A stretch of DNA of 64,000 bases. It comes from Pseudomonadota bacterium (GTDB lineage: Bacteria > Pseudomonadota > Gammaproteobacteria > Burkholderiales > Burkholderiaceae_C). This document shows, piece by piece, positions 10,501-18,368 of the stretch (positions are counted from its first letter, which is position 1; each line of letters opens with the position of its first letter). The stretch is taken from the NCBI GenBank assembly GCA_021815805.1, contig JAKAZQ010000006.1:50501-114500 (forward strand). The letters run 5' to 3'. The notes under the pieces were generated by a model. The model did no database searches, had not been told where the DNA came from, and saw nothing but the letters and a program-made list of their open reading frames with translations. The translations under genes were made by a program, and so were the position numbers.

Positions 10501-10583
10501 CGCGAAACGGCAGCGCCGAAACGGCCGCGCCGAAACGGCGGCGCGAAACGGCGGCGCGAAACGGCAGCGCGAAACGGCCGCCA
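10501..10583. repeat. Six-copy 13-14 bp tandem repeat with GAAACGG core
   Basis: GAAACGG recurs at 10504, 10518, 10532, 10545, 10558 and 10571 (spacing 14, 14, 13, 13, 13) within CGC/CGG-rich spacers. It occupies the middle of the 313-bp gap (10427-10739) between two convergent genes. I see no gene in that gap. Confidence 0.8.
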
Positions 10584-10739
10584 CGATGGGCGCAGGGCGA
10601 TCCATGTGCCGACCCCGCTGATCGAGTCCGAAGCCTTCGGCGGGCCCGGCCAGCGCGTCGGGCTCAAACGGGAACTGCTCCAGCCAGGTGTCCTCACCAG
10701 GTCCGGCGCACACCCCGCGGCACCCAAGGCACGCCGGCA

Positions 10740-12605
10740 CTATGCCGGCAGCAGCAGTCCCGGCGCCGTGCCCGCGTACAGCGCGTCCACCAGTTCGGCA
10801 CGATGCTGCAGCACCGCACGCTGGTTGATCGAGCCCTTGTCGGTGATCTCGCCCAGGTCCAGCGACGGCGGCTGCGCCAGCAGCAGCGCGCGCGCCACGC
10901 GCGTGGCGCTGCCGGTGCCCTGGCGCCACAGCCTGTCCACCAGCTCCTGGAAGAACCCGCGCACCGCCGGGTGCTCGAGCACCTGGGCGGCAGGCGCACC
11001 GGGCGGCAGGCCGGCCAGCGCGCGGCACTCGTCCAGACGCGGCACGATGAGCGCGCCCAGCTCGTCGCGGTCGGGGGCGGTGAGCACGGCGTCGTGCACG
11101 CACGGCGCGCCGAGTTGCACGATGCGCGCGCGCAACGGACCGCAACTGACGAAGGTGCCGCTGGACAGCTTGAAGTCCTCGGCGATGCGGCCGTCGAAGC
11201 GCAGCCCGCGCTGCGGATCCGCGGGATCGATGAAGCGCGCGGCGTCCCCGGTGCGGTAAAAGCCCTGCTCGTCGAACGCAGCGGCCGTCTGCTGCGGCGC
11301 GCGCCAGTAGCCGGGCATCACGTTGGGCCCGCGAAAGCGCACCTCCAGCTTGCCTTCCACCGGCACCAGCTTGAGTTCCACGCCCGGCACCGGCAGCCCG
11401 ATGTGCCCGGACTCGACGTCGGGGCCGAGCGCGAACATCGACGACGGCGCGGTCTCGGTCATGCCCAGGCCGCTGAGCATGCAGATGCGCTCGCCGACTT
11501 CGCGCTCGGCCAGCCGGTCGAGTTCGTCCCACACCGGTTGCGACAGCCCGGCGCCGGCGAAGAAAAAGGCCTGCACGCGCGAGAAAAGGCTGCGCCGCAG
11601 CAGCGCATCGTCGCGCATCGCGCTGACGATTTCCTCGAAGCCCTTGGGCACGTTGAAGTACACCGTCGGCGCGATCTCGCGCAGGTTGCGCAGTGTCTCG
11701 GCGATGCCCTGCGGCGTCGGCTTGCCGTCGTCGATGTACAGCGTGCCGCCGTTGTACAGCGCGATGCCGATGTTGTGATTGCCGCCGAAGGTGTGGTTCC
11801 ACGGCAGCCAGTCGACCAGCACCGGCGGCTGCTCGCCGAGGAACGGCATGGCCTGCAGGATCATCTGCTGGTTGGCGCACAGCATGCGCTGGGTGTTGAC
11901 GACGCCCTTGGGCAGCCGGGTCGAGCCCGACGTGAACAGAAACTTGGCGATGGTGTCCGGGCCGACGTGCTCGCGGGTGTACTGCGCCGACAGTGGCGGC
12001 GACGCGAGCAGCGCATCGAAGCTCGTGCTCGGCCGCGACGCCAGGCTGCCGCGCGCCAGCACCACCTCGACGTCGTCGCCGAACACCGCGCGCAGCGCCG
12101 GCTCGTAGGCGGCGTCGCTGGCGAACACCAGCCCGGGCGTGACGGTCTGCGCGATGTGTCGCAGCTTGGCGTAGTCGCGCGACACCAGCGCGTAGGCAGG
12201 CGATACCGGCGCGTGCGCAATGCCGGCGAGCATCGCGCCCAGCGCCAGCTGCAACTGCTCCAGGCTGTTCTCGCCCAGCACCAGCACCGGGCGCTCGGCG
12301 TCGAGTCCGCGCGCCAGCAGCGCCTGCGCGATGCAGCGCGCCCGCTGCAGCATCTGCGCGTAGCCGATGCGCACCCATTGGCCATCGGCGCCGCGGCGCG
12401 CGGCGAAGCTGCGATCCGGGGCGACCTCGGCCCAGTGCTCCAGGCGATCGGTCAGGCGCAGCGGATAGGCGCCGAGGGGTTCGGGCGAACGCAGCAGCAG
12501 GGCTCCGTCGGCGAGGCGCCGCAGCTCGGTGCGCAGGCAGCCGCCGACGCTGCAGGCACGCGCCGGCGGGCGCCTGCGCGCAAGGCTCGACACGCCGGCG
12601 TTCAT
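10740..12605 (-). CDS. fcs: Feruloyl-CoA synthetase (AMP-forming)
   Basis: 621 residues, the usual size of Fcs. It activates ferulate, p-coumarate or caffeate to the CoA thioester using ATP. The phosphate-binding loop is FLFTSGSTRLPKGV, the adenylation motif region includes VLVDWLPWNHTFGGNHNIG, and GFYRTGDAARF precedes the hinge. The C-terminal EITDKGSINQRAVL contains the late catalytic Lys. Its ATG overlaps the crotonase stop codon (4 bp), so the two are co-translated. A 7-bp hairpin (10733-10749) spans the stop codon. Assignment rests on recognition of the Fcs-specific DWLPWNHTFGGN stretch. Confidence 0.92.
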   Translation of the reverse strand: MNAGVSSLARRRPPARACSVGGCLRTELRRLADGALLLRSPEPLGAYPLRLTDRLEHWAEVAPDRSFAARRGADGQWVRIGYAQMLQRARCIAQALLARGLDAERPVLVLGENSLEQLQLALGAMLAGIAHAPVSPAYALVSRDYAKLRHIAQTVTPGLVFASDAAYEPALRAVFGDDVEVVLARGSLASRPSTSFDALLASPPLSAQYTREHVGPDTIAKFLFTSGSTRLPKGVVNTQRMLCANQQMILQAMPFLGEQPPVLVDWLPWNHTFGGNHNIGIALYNGGTLYIDDGKPTPQGIAETLRNLREIAPTVYFNVPKGFEEIVSAMRDDALLRRSLFSRVQAFFFAGAGLSQPVWDELDRLAEREVGERICMLSGLGMTETAPSSMFALGPDVESGHIGLPVPGVELKLVPVEGKLEVRFRGPNVMPGYWRAPQQTAAAFDEQGFYRTGDAARFIDPADPQRGLRFDGRIAEDFKLSSGTFVSCGPLRARIVQLGAPCVHDAVLTAPDRDELGALIVPRLDECRALAGLPPGAPAAQVLEHPAVRGFFQELVDRLWRQGTGSATRVARALLLAQPPSLDLGEITDKGSINQRAVLQHRAELVDALYAGTAPGLLLPA

Positions 12606-13393
12606 GATTCCTGCTCCTTGCGCACCTTGGCGGCACGCCCGGCCAGGAAGTCGCGCAGGCGCTGCTTGGCCGCGTCGTCGCCCTGCGCGATGGCGGCCAT
12701 CAGCGACTCGACGAACAGTCCCTCGGCCTGCGGCATGCGCGCGATGCGCGGCAGCGCGTGCTGCACCGCGAAGTTCGACAGCGGGGCGTTGGCGGCGATG
12801 CGCCGCGCCAGCGCGAAACCCTTGGCCAGGCCCTCGCCCTGGGCCACCCGGTACTGCACCAGCCCCGCGGCCAGCGCCTCGTCGGCGTCGAGCACGCGCC
12901 CGGTGAGCATCATGTCGGTCATGCGCGCGTGCCCGATGAGCTGCGGCACGCGCGACGAGCCCCCGCCGCCGACGAACAGGCCGCGCTGCCCTTCGGGCAG
13001 TCCGAAGATGGCATCGGCCTCGGCCACGCGGATGTGCGCCGACGCCGCCAGTTCGAGGCCGCCGCCGACCACGGCGCCATGCAGCACCGCGACCACCGGC
13101 GCGACCCCGAACTGGACCTGCTCGAACGCCGCATGCCACGAACGGGAATGCACGATCCCCTCGGCCACGCTGCGCTCGCTCAGCTCCGACAGATCGAGGC
13201 CGGCGCAGAAATGCCCGCCGCGCCCCGACAGCACCACCGCGCGCACCTGCGACGACATGGTGGCGAAGGCCTGGTGGATCGCGGCGACCAGTTCGTCGCT
13301 GATGGCGTTGCGCTTGGCGGGGCGGTCGAGCTCCACGTGGGCGATGCCGGGCTCCGGCATGGATACGCGCAGCAAGGCGTCGGAGGTCGTCAT
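12602..13393 (-). CDS. Enoyl-CoA hydratase/isomerase family protein (hydroxycinnamoyl-CoA hydratase)
   Basis: 263 residues of crotonase fold. The oxyanion-hole segments are RGGHFCAGLDLSEL and GAVVGGGLELAASA; LPEGQRGLF supplies the Glu expected for water addition. It lacks the SWTAGMDLKEYFRE-type segment of the Pseudomonas feruloyl-CoA hydratase/lyase (Ech), so it may be a plain hydratase feeding a beta-oxidative route rather than a vanillin-releasing lyase. That distinction is inference. It is the first gene of a two-gene operon with fcs and is divergent from the amidohydrolase gene. The start at 13393 precedes the conserved core by ~10 residues; no strong ribosome-binding site is seen. Confidence 0.88.
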   Translation of the reverse strand: MTTSDALLRVSMPEPGIAHVELDRPAKRNAISDELVAAIHQAFATMSSQVRAVVLSGRGGHFCAGLDLSELSERSVAEGIVHSRSWHAAFEQVQFGVAPVVAVLHGAVVGGGLELAASAHIRVAEADAIFGLPEGQRGLFVGGGGSSRVPQLIGHARMTDMMLTGRVLDADEALAAGLVQYRVAQGEGLAKGFALARRIAANAPLSNFAVQHALPRIARMPQAEGLFVESLMAAIAQGDDAAKQRLRDFLAGRAAKVRKEQES

Positions 13394-13517
13394 GTCTGAG
13401 GTTTTTTGCACACAGAAAACTTCATGGTAGTAACTATTTTTGCGCAAGCTCTCCGGGAAAACCCTGGACTTAAAAGGGATCCGTGCCTTGGCGGTGGCGG
13501 CTCTGGGATCGCCTATT

Positions 13518-13533
13518 ATTTGCAGGTACAAAT
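13518..13533. promoter_or_regulatory. Dyad between crotonase/fcs and amidohydrolase genes
   Basis: ATTTG-N6-CAAAT lies in the 176-bp divergent intergenic region, 36 bp upstream of the amidohydrolase ATG. It is a locally AT-rich patch in GC-rich DNA. It is a candidate site for the MarR-type regulator at 17827, since hydroxycinnamoyl-CoA pathways are usually MarR-controlled; this assignment is untested. A smaller palindrome, TAGTAACTA, lies at 13428-13436. Confidence 0.4.
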
Positions 13534-13569
13534 CTTTTTGCCCGATGCACGGGCGCGCGACGCACCACC

Positions 13570-14454
13570 ATGGACACCGCACCGCTGATCGCCATCGACA
13601 TCCACACCCACGCCGAGGTGTCGTGCTGGAATCCCTTCGACAACTATGGCGAAGAGTACGACCGCGCCGCCGACAAGTATTTCCGCTCGTCGCGCCGGCC
13701 GAGCATCGCCGAGACCGTCGCGTACTACCGTGAGCAGCGCATCGGCCTGGTCATGTTCACGGTCGACGCCGAAGCCCAGATCGGGCGCCGGCGAATTCCC
13801 AACGAGGAGATCGCCGCCGCCGCGCGCGACAACCCGGACATCCTGATCGCGTTCGCCAGCATCGACCCGCACAAGGGCCGCATGGGCGCGCGCGAGGCCC
13901 GGCGCCTGATCGAGGAACATGGCGTGAAGGGCTTCAAGTTCCACCCCACGGTGCAGGGCTTCCACCCGTACGACCGCATGGCCTGGCCGATCTACGAAGT
14001 GATCGCCGAATTCGGTCTGCCGGCCATCTTCCACAGCGGCCACTCGGGCATCGGCAGCGGCATGCGCTGTGGCGGCGGACTGCGCCTGGAGTACTCCAAC
14101 CCGATGCACCTGGACGACGTGGCCATCGCGTTTCCCGACATGCAGATCGTCATCGCCCATCCGTCGTGGCCGTGGCAGGACGAGGCCCTGTCGGTGGCCA
14201 TGCACAAGCCGAATGTCTGGCTCGACCTGTCGGGCTGGAGCCCGCGCTACTTTCCGCCGCAACTGGTGCAGTACGCCAACACCCTGCTCAGGGACCGCGT
14301 CCTGTTCGGCTCCGACTTTCCGCTGATCACCCCCGAGCGCTGGATGAAGGACTTCGAGCAGGCCGGCTTCCGGCCCGAGGTACGGCAGCCGATCCTCAAG
14401 ACCAACGCGATGCGCCTGCTCGGGCTGGACGCCGCGACGCCCGGCGCGGCCTGA
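13570..14454 (+). CDS. Amidohydrolase, CouO-like hydroxyphenyl-beta-ketoacyl-CoA hydrolase
   Basis: 294 residues of metal-dependent amidohydrolase-2 fold: DIHTHAE (residues 9-15, metal HxH), IFHSGHSG, AHPSWPWQDEAL and FGSDFPLITPERWM (catalytic Asp). The run from AHPSWPWQ through DLSGWSPRYFP and VQYANTLL resembles the Rhodococcus CouO family, which cleaves 4-hydroxyphenyl-beta-ketoacyl-CoA to the hydroxybenzoate. Divergent position from fcs and the crotonase supports a side-chain-shortening role giving vanillate or 4-hydroxybenzoate. Resemblance is from memory of the family, not an alignment. ATG at 13570 gives an N-terminus close to the HxH motif. Confidence 0.78.
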   Translation: MDTAPLIAIDIHTHAEVSCWNPFDNYGEEYDRAADKYFRSSRRPSIAETVAYYREQRIGLVMFTVDAEAQIGRRRIPNEEIAAAARDNPDILIAFASIDPHKGRMGAREARRLIEEHGVKGFKFHPTVQGFHPYDRMAWPIYEVIAEFGLPAIFHSGHSGIGSGMRCGGGLRLEYSNPMHLDDVAIAFPDMQIVIAHPSWPWQDEALSVAMHKPNVWLDLSGWSPRYFPPQLVQYANTLLRDRVLFGSDFPLITPERWMKDFEQAGFRPEVRQPILKTNAMRLLGLDAATPGAA

Positions 14455-14470
14455 GCCGCGTGCGACGCGC

Positions 14471-14851
14471 GTGGCGACCGGGGAATGGGAAATCCGCAAC
14501 ACGGTGATGACCCCGCTGGGCCCGCAGACCACGATCCGCCGGTACTGCCATCAAAAACCCGGCGTCTGCGCTCTGATCCTGCCCCGAACCAGCAAGGTCG
14601 CGTGCACGGTGCGGCACTCGAGTCGGCCGGATGCCTCCGGAACCTTCCGCGTCAGTGGCGTCTGCGTGCCCCCCGGGGCGCCGCTGGACGGACCCACCCG
14701 ACCGATGCTGCACGCCGAGGTCAGCGCGGCCGCGGATGGACGCTGCTGCCACGGCACCGCGCGCGCCACCGACACGCTCGACGGTCGCTCGTTGCCGATC
14801 GCGCCCACCCGCGCCACGCGTCGCTACGTCGGCGCCTGCAAGCGGCGCTGA
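14471..14851 (+). CDS. DUF3617-like protein lacking a visible signal peptide
   Basis: 126 residues from a GTG. The pattern GEWEIRNTV, then RYC, SKVACTV, SGVC, GRCC and a terminal RRYVGACKRR follows the spaced-Cys layout of DUF3617 periplasmic proteins. Those normally carry a signal peptide. Here the frame stays open upstream into the amidohydrolase stop region, but no start codon with a leader is visible, so the gene may be 5'-truncated or a remnant. Function unknown. It is downstream of, and in the same direction as, the amidohydrolase (16-bp gap). Confidence 0.5.
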   Translation: MATGEWEIRNTVMTPLGPQTTIRRYCHQKPGVCALILPRTSKVACTVRHSSRPDASGTFRVSGVCVPPGAPLDGPTRPMLHAEVSAAADGRCCHGTARATDTLDGRSLPIAPTRATRRYVGACKRR

Positions 14852-14871
14852 GCCGGCCGGCGGCGCTGGCT

Positions 14872-15852
14872 CTACAGGTCGAGCAGCAGGCGCGTGCCGC
14901 CCGGCGCGCGCGAGCAGCACGGCAGCATCTGGTCGCCGGCGGCACGCTCTTCGTCGGTCAGATAGCTGTCGCGGTGCAGCGGCGTGCCGGCCAGCACGCG
15001 CGTCAGGCAGGTGCCGCACACGCCCTGCTCGCACGACGTCGGCAGGTCGATGCCGGCCTCGCCCAGCGCCTGCACGATGGTCTGGCCGGCGGCCACGCGC
15101 ACGACCCGCGCGCTCGACGCGAGTTCCACGTCGAACGCCGCCTCGGCGGGCTCGGCGAGGCCCTGTGCATCGGCGGCGAAGTATTCGCGATGCAGGCGTG
15201 CGTCGTGCCAGCCGGCGGCGCGCGCACCCTGCAGCACCCAGTCGATGAAGCCGCGCGGTCCGCAGACATAGAGGTGGGCGCCGGCCGGCGCGCCTTGCAG
15301 CAGCGCCGGCAGGTCGAGGCGCTGCGCGGCCGCGCCGTCGTCGTGGTGCAGATGCACGCGGCCCGCCCAGGCGCTGCGGCGCAGGCGTTCGACGAAGGCG
15401 GTGCGCGCCGCCGATCGCGTGCAGTAGTGCAACGCGAACTCGCGTGCGTCCAGGTGCAACTGCTCGGCCATGCTGAGCAGCGGCGTGACGCCGATGCCGC
15501 CCGCCAGCAGCAGGCTGTACGGCGCGTCGCGATCCAGCCCGAAATGGTTGCGCGGCGCGCTGGCGCCCAGGATGTCGCCTTCGCGCACCTGCCGGTGCAG
15601 CGCGGCCGAGCCGCCGCGCGACGCCGGCTCCAGCAGCACGCCGAGTTCGTAGCATGAGCGCTCGGCCGGGCTGCCGGCCAGCGAGTACTGGCGCACCAGG
15701 CCGGCGCCGAGATGCAGCTCGATGTGCGCGCCGGCGCTGAACGCCGGCAGCTCGCGCCCGTCGACGTCGCGCAGTTCGAGCCTGCAGATGTCCTGTGCGA
15801 CCATCTGCCTGGCGGTCACGCGCAGCCGGAGTTCGGGTTCGGGAAGACTCAT
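14872..15852 (-). CDS. vanB: Vanillate O-demethylase reductase subunit
   Basis: 326 residues with three cofactor modules. The FMN/FAD barrel contains VRQYSLAGSP, the NAD-binding domain LLLAGGIGVTPLLSMAEQ, and the C-terminal plant-type 2Fe-2S domain SCEQGVCGTCLTRVLAG with a further Cys at LPCCSRA. It passes electrons from NAD(P)H to VanA. Its ATG overlaps the vanR stop codon (ATGA). Partner vanA diverges at 16719, so vanR-vanB and vanA form a divergent regulon rather than the more common vanAB operon. Confidence 0.95.
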   Translation of the reverse strand: MSLPEPELRLRVTARQMVAQDICRLELRDVDGRELPAFSAGAHIELHLGAGLVRQYSLAGSPAERSCYELGVLLEPASRGGSAALHRQVREGDILGASAPRNHFGLDRDAPYSLLLAGGIGVTPLLSMAEQLHLDAREFALHYCTRSAARTAFVERLRRSAWAGRVHLHHDDGAAAQRLDLPALLQGAPAGAHLYVCGPRGFIDWVLQGARAAGWHDARLHREYFAADAQGLAEPAEAAFDVELASSARVVRVAAGQTIVQALGEAGIDLPTSCEQGVCGTCLTRVLAGTPLHRDSYLTDEERAAGDQMLPCCSRAPGGTRLLLDL

Positions 15853-16568
15853 GGGAGGTGATTTCGCGGCAAGGGTTCAGGGGTCGCGGGCGCCGCCAGC
15901 AGGCCCAGCAGATGGCCGTAGCGCACGCCGACGTAGGCGTGTTCGCGCATGAGCATTTCCGCGCGCGCGGACTCGCCGGCTTCCAGCGCATCGAGCACCA
16001 GCGCGTGCTGCAGCTGCGCCACGCGCAGCTTTTCGTATTCCTGGCGCAGGCGCGTGGTGTCGATGATGATGGAGTCCGACGACGCGAACGGCAGATGGTT
16101 GTTGCGCGCGATGGCGTCGGCGATCGCGCGACTGCCGCTGGCTTCGATGATGCACCGGTGAAAGCGGCCGTTCAGCTCGCTCCAGCCGGCGATCGAGGCC
16201 GCGTCGAGCAGGCCGGGGCGCAGCAGCTCGGCGCCGTCGCGCACGCAGTCACGCAGGATCCCGCGCACGTCGGCGCGCAGCCCCTGCTCGGCGCAGCGCC
16301 GCGCCGCCAGGCCCTCCAGCACGCCGCGCACCTCGAGGCCGCACCACACGTCCTGCTCGGAAAAGCTGCGCACCACGTAGCCGCGCGCCCCGGAGCGCTC
16401 GAGCAGGCCCTCCTGCTCCAGCGTGCGAAAGGCCAGGCGCACCGGCGTGCGCGATACGCCGAGCTGTTCGGCCACCGGGATTTCGACCATGCGCGCCCCG
16501 GGGGCGTAACGACCCTCGGAGATCAGCCTGCGCAGGGTGGTCAGCACCTGGATGGAATCGTGACGCAC
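15849..16568 (-). CDS. vanR: GntR-family vanillate repressor
   Basis: 239 residues from the GTG at 16568. The winged helix has LISEGRYAPGARMVEIPVAE and LGVSRTPVRLAFRTLEQEGL; an FCD-type effector domain includes EVRGVLEGLAARRCAEQG and LNGRFHRCIIEASGS. It closely resembles Caulobacter VanR, including LLERSGARGYVVR. Longer starts up to 16676 would bury both operators within the gene, so the GTG was preferred; a ribosome-binding site is not obvious. It overlaps vanB by 4 bp. Vanillate is expected to release the repressor from the operators at 16591 and 16654. Confidence 0.88.
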   Translation of the reverse strand: MRHDSIQVLTTLRRLISEGRYAPGARMVEIPVAEQLGVSRTPVRLAFRTLEQEGLLERSGARGYVVRSFSEQDVWCGLEVRGVLEGLAARRCAEQGLRADVRGILRDCVRDGAELLRPGLLDAASIAGWSELNGRFHRCIIEASGSRAIADAIARNNHLPFASSDSIIIDTTRLRQEYEKLRVAQLQHALVLDALEAGESARAEMLMREHAYVGVRYGHLLGLLAAPATPEPLPRNHLP

Positions 16569-16590
16569 GAGAACGGGCCAAGCGGCGGTT

Positions 16591-16602
16591 ATTGGATCCA
16601 AT
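16591..16602. promoter_or_regulatory. VanR operator (VanO), proximal to vanR
   Basis: Perfect palindrome ATTGGATCCAAT, identical to the VanO operator known from the Caulobacter vanAB promoter. It lies 23 bp upstream of the chosen vanR start. Binding should repress the vanR-vanB promoter. Confidence 0.85.
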
Positions 16603-16653
16603 GTGACGTTAGAGGGTCTTCCCTTTTGACGCCAATGGCAAATTATGGTCGAC

Positions 16654-16665
16654 TTTGGATCCAAT
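16654..16665. promoter_or_regulatory. VanR operator (VanO), proximal to vanA
   Basis: TTTGGATCCAAT, one mismatch from the VanO consensus with a perfect 10-bp core TTGGATCCAA. It lies 54 bp upstream of vanA. Its dyad centre is exactly 63 bp (six helical turns) from that of the other operator. Confidence 0.82.
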
Positions 16666-16718
16666 AATAAAGCCACCTGATGCCGTTTTGATCAGGGTTT
16701 CCACGGAGGATGCGGATC

Positions 16719-17771
16719 ATGTTCGTGCAGGATGCCTGGTACGTGGCGTGCACGCCCGACGAAATCGACGCCAAGCCCCTGGGACGCAGGCTGTGCGGCC
16801 ACGCGCTGGCCCTGTTCCGCGATGCGCAGGGGCGCGCCGCGGCGGTGGAGGATTTCTGCCCGCATCGCGGCGCCCCGCTGTCGCTGGGCTTCGTGCGCGA
16901 CGGCCGCCTGGTCTGCGGCTACCACGGGCTGGAAATGGGCGCCGACGGGCGCGTATGCGCGATGCCCTGCCAGCGCGTACAGGGATTTCCCGGCGTGCGC
17001 AGCTTCCCGGTGGTCGAGCGCTACGGTTTCATCTGGATCTGGCCCGGGCGCCCGGAACATGCCGATCCCGCGAAGCTGCCGAAGTTCGACTGGCTGGAAA
17101 GCCCGGAGTGGGCCTACGGCGGCGGGCTGTACCACATCGACTGCGACTACCGCCTGATGATCGACAACCTGATGGACCTGAGCCACGAGACCTACGTGCA
17201 CGCCGGCAGCATCGGACAGCGCGAGATCGAGGAGTCGGTGCCCGCCACGCGGGTCGACGGGGACACGGTGATCACCAGCCGCCACATGCAGGGCATCCAG
17301 GCCCCGCCGTTCTGGGCCGCCGCGCTGCGCGCCAACGACCTGGCCGACGACGTGCCGTGCGACCGCTGGCAGATCTGTCGTTTCACGCCGCCGAGCCACG
17401 TGATGATCGAGGTCGGCGTGGCGCACGCCGGGCACGGCGGCTACGCGGCCGATGCGCGCCACAAGGCCTCGAGCATCGTGGTGGACTTCATGACCCCGGA
17501 GACCGCGACCTCGCACTGGTATTTCTGGGGCATGGCACGCAACTTCAAGCCCGGCGATGCCGAACTCACCGCCAGCATCCGCGAGGGCCAGCGCCGCATC
17601 TTCGCGGAGGATCGCGAGATCCTCGAGCGCCAGCAGCGCAACCTGCGCGAACAGCCGCAGCGCCAGTTGCTCAAGCTCAACATCGACGCCGGCGGAGTGC
17701 AGTCGCGCCGGATCATCGATCGGCTGATCGCCACCGAAGCCTCGGCGCAGGCGTCGCTGCGCAGCGCATGA
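16719..17771 (+). CDS. vanA: Vanillate O-demethylase oxygenase subunit
   Basis: 350 residues. This Rieske non-heme iron oxygenase removes the methyl group of vanillate, giving protocatechuate and formaldehyde. Rieske ligands are C47/H49 in FCPHRGAP and C66/H69 in VCGYHG. The mononuclear iron site lies in DNLMDLSHETYVHAG. The ATG at 16719 was preferred over 16710 because GGAGGA (16705-16710) is then 8 bp away and the protein starts MFVQDAWYVACTPDE, like known VanA. A GAGCC hairpin starts in its stop codon. Confidence 0.96.
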   Translation: MFVQDAWYVACTPDEIDAKPLGRRLCGHALALFRDAQGRAAAVEDFCPHRGAPLSLGFVRDGRLVCGYHGLEMGADGRVCAMPCQRVQGFPGVRSFPVVERYGFIWIWPGRPEHADPAKLPKFDWLESPEWAYGGGLYHIDCDYRLMIDNLMDLSHETYVHAGSIGQREIEESVPATRVDGDTVITSRHMQGIQAPPFWAAALRANDLADDVPCDRWQICRFTPPSHVMIEVGVAHAGHGGYAADARHKASSIVVDFMTPETATSHWYFWGMARNFKPGDAELTASIREGQRRIFAEDREILERQQRNLREQPQRQLLKLNIDAGGVQSRRIIDRLIATEASAQASLRSA

Positions 17772-17794
17772 GCCGCGTGCCGGCGGCGCGGCTC
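17770..17794. terminator. GC hairpin overlapping vanA stop codon
   Basis: GAGCCGCG / CGCGGCTC, an 8-bp perfect stem with a 9-base loop. It begins within the TGA of vanA and lies 33 bp before the MarR gene. There is no T-run, so it may act as an attenuator or mRNA 3' stabiliser rather than a classical terminator. Confidence 0.35.
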
Positions 17795-17826
17795 GGCTAG
17801 TATCGACGTCGTTGCCGCCGCCGACC

Positions 17827-18336
17827 ATGACACACGACCCCGCCTCGCCCGCGCCCGCCGACAGCCCCGCCGCGGCGCGCCGCGGCGCCGCCCATGGCGC
17901 CGGACTCGATCAGTCCGCGCTGGCGCACGTGCTGGGCTACCAGCTGGCCCGCGCCACCATCCAGACGCGCGCGGCGTTCCAGGGCGCGATCGGCGAACCC
18001 CTGCAGCTGCGCCCTGTGGAGTTCACCATCCTGCAGCTGCTGCGCCACAACCGGCGGGCGACGCAAAAGCAGCTGGCGCGCGCGCTGGCGATCACCGCGC
18101 CGGGCATGACCGTGCTGCTCGACCGCCTGGAGGCGCGCGGCGTGCTGCGACGCGAGCGCAACCTCGACGACAAGCGTTCGCTGTTCGTGCTGCTCACCGA
18201 CGAAGGCCAGCGTCTCGCCGCGGACTCGCAGCTGGCGTCGCGCGACATGGAGACCGACCTGCTGCGCGCGCTGTCGCCGGGCGAGCGCATGATGCTGTTC
18301 GAACTGCTCGAGCGCGTCGCGCGCGCCGCGCGCTGA
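17827..18336 (+). CDS. MarR-family regulator, candidate hydroxycinnamate regulator
   Basis: 169 residues: an Ala/Pro-rich N-terminus, then the MarR winged helix with FTILQLLRHNRRATQKQLARA, GMTVLLDRLEARGVLRRER and the wing DDKRSLFVLLTDEGQRL. It lies between vanA and the ABC importer, near the fcs block. MarR proteins (CouR, FerC, HcaR) commonly sense hydroxycinnamoyl-CoA, so this is a candidate regulator of the 10.7-14.5 kb genes; the sequence does not prove the ligand. An in-frame upstream start at 17812 is possible. It converges with livM. Confidence 0.82.
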   Translation: MTHDPASPAPADSPAAARRGAAHGAGLDQSALAHVLGYQLARATIQTRAAFQGAIGEPLQLRPVEFTILQLLRHNRRATQKQLARALAITAPGMTVLLDRLEARGVLRRERNLDDKRSLFVLLTDEGQRLAADSQLASRDMETDLLRALSPGERMMLFELLERVARAAR

Positions 18337-18368
18337 GCCGCGCCGGGCGCGGCCCGCGGCGGGGCGTC

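Noticed and set aside
10311..13430. 1039-codon plus-strand frame opposite fcs and the crotonase gene
   Set aside because: The minus strand encodes clear enzymes there; the plus translation is His/Arg/Gln-rich shadow sequence.
16569..16676. N-terminal extension of VanR
   Set aside because: It would place both VanO operators in coding sequence and adds residues absent from known VanR proteins.
14455..16700. Hydroxycinnamate cluster as a horizontally acquired island
   Set aside because: No tRNA, integrase or base-composition break is visible at its borders; repeats in the window lie elsewhere.
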